This document shows positions 6,077-6,134 of a stretch of DNA of 6,134 nt, piece after piece. Source of the DNA: Listeria marthii FSL S4-120 (GTDB lineage Bacteria; Bacillota; Bacilli; Lactobacillales; Listeriaceae); assembly GCA_000183865.1 (NCBI GenBank), contig CM001047.1:1407189-1413322 (forward strand). Direction: 5' to 3'. A program made the position numbers and the translations under genes. The notes below the pieces were generated by a model, which ran no database searches, had not been told where the DNA came from, and saw only the letters and a list, made by a program, of their open reading frames with translations. Numbering within the stretch: the stretch's first letter is position 1; the number at the start of each line of letters is the position of its first letter.

Positions 6077-6104
6077 ATTATAGCATGCACTTCTTTTTTG
6101 TAAA
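6077..6104 (-). promoter_or_regulatory. Promoter of the thiT transcript
   Basis: TTTACA (6099-6104), a 16-bp spacer, and a perfect TATAAT (6077-6082) preceded by TGC, giving an extended -10 TGCTATAAT. Transcription should start near 6070, about 25 nt before the aptamer, giving a leader of roughly 195 nt. Bases 6105-6134 upstream show only A/T-rich sequence. Confidence 0.8.
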
Positions 6105-6134
6105 GAATTTTTTCTTTTCTTTAGTCATTTGCAG

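Overview
This window reads as a Listeria chromosome segment (low GC, Firmicute Shine-Dalgarno sites, sigma-B promoter). From memory, the gene order mntH - opuCD - opuCC - opuCB - opuCA - thiT matches the L. monocytogenes lmo1424-lmo1429 region. I cannot settle the species from sequence alone. All six protein-coding genes lie on the minus strand, so transcription runs from high to low coordinates.

Region by region, in transcription order. (1) 6134-5275: a thiamine unit with an extended -10 promoter, a complete TPP riboswitch aptamer, a hairpin that can cover the ribosome binding site, thiT (the substrate-binding S component of an ECF thiamine transporter), and a strong intrinsic terminator. 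(2) 5275-1510: the opuC operon. A leader of about 250 bp carries a near-consensus sigma-B promoter and a possible upstream sigma-A promoter. It is followed by opuCA (ATPase with two CBS domains), opuCB (permease), opuCC (substrate-binding lipoprotein) and opuCD (permease), with gaps of 1 to 14 bp, then a terminator. Together these form one ABC importer for carnitine and related compatible solutes, used under osmotic stress, and in pathogenic species also in cold and host environments. (3) 1511-105: mntH, an Nramp-type Mn(II) importer. Its own promoter starts inside the tail of the opuC terminator, and an imperfect palindrome over its -10 is a candidate MntR operator. (4) 104-1: AT-rich sequence downstream of mntH with a short inverted repeat and no supported gene.

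The window is three independently controlled import units: thiamine by riboswitch, osmolytes by the general stress sigma factor, and manganese by a probable metal repressor. I see no new biological system, mobile element, CRISPR array or tRNA. The points most worth a second look are the terminator-promoter overlaps between units, the architecture of the TPP riboswitch and its translational platform, the unexplained opuC leader, and the acidic tail behind the OpuCA CBS pair.
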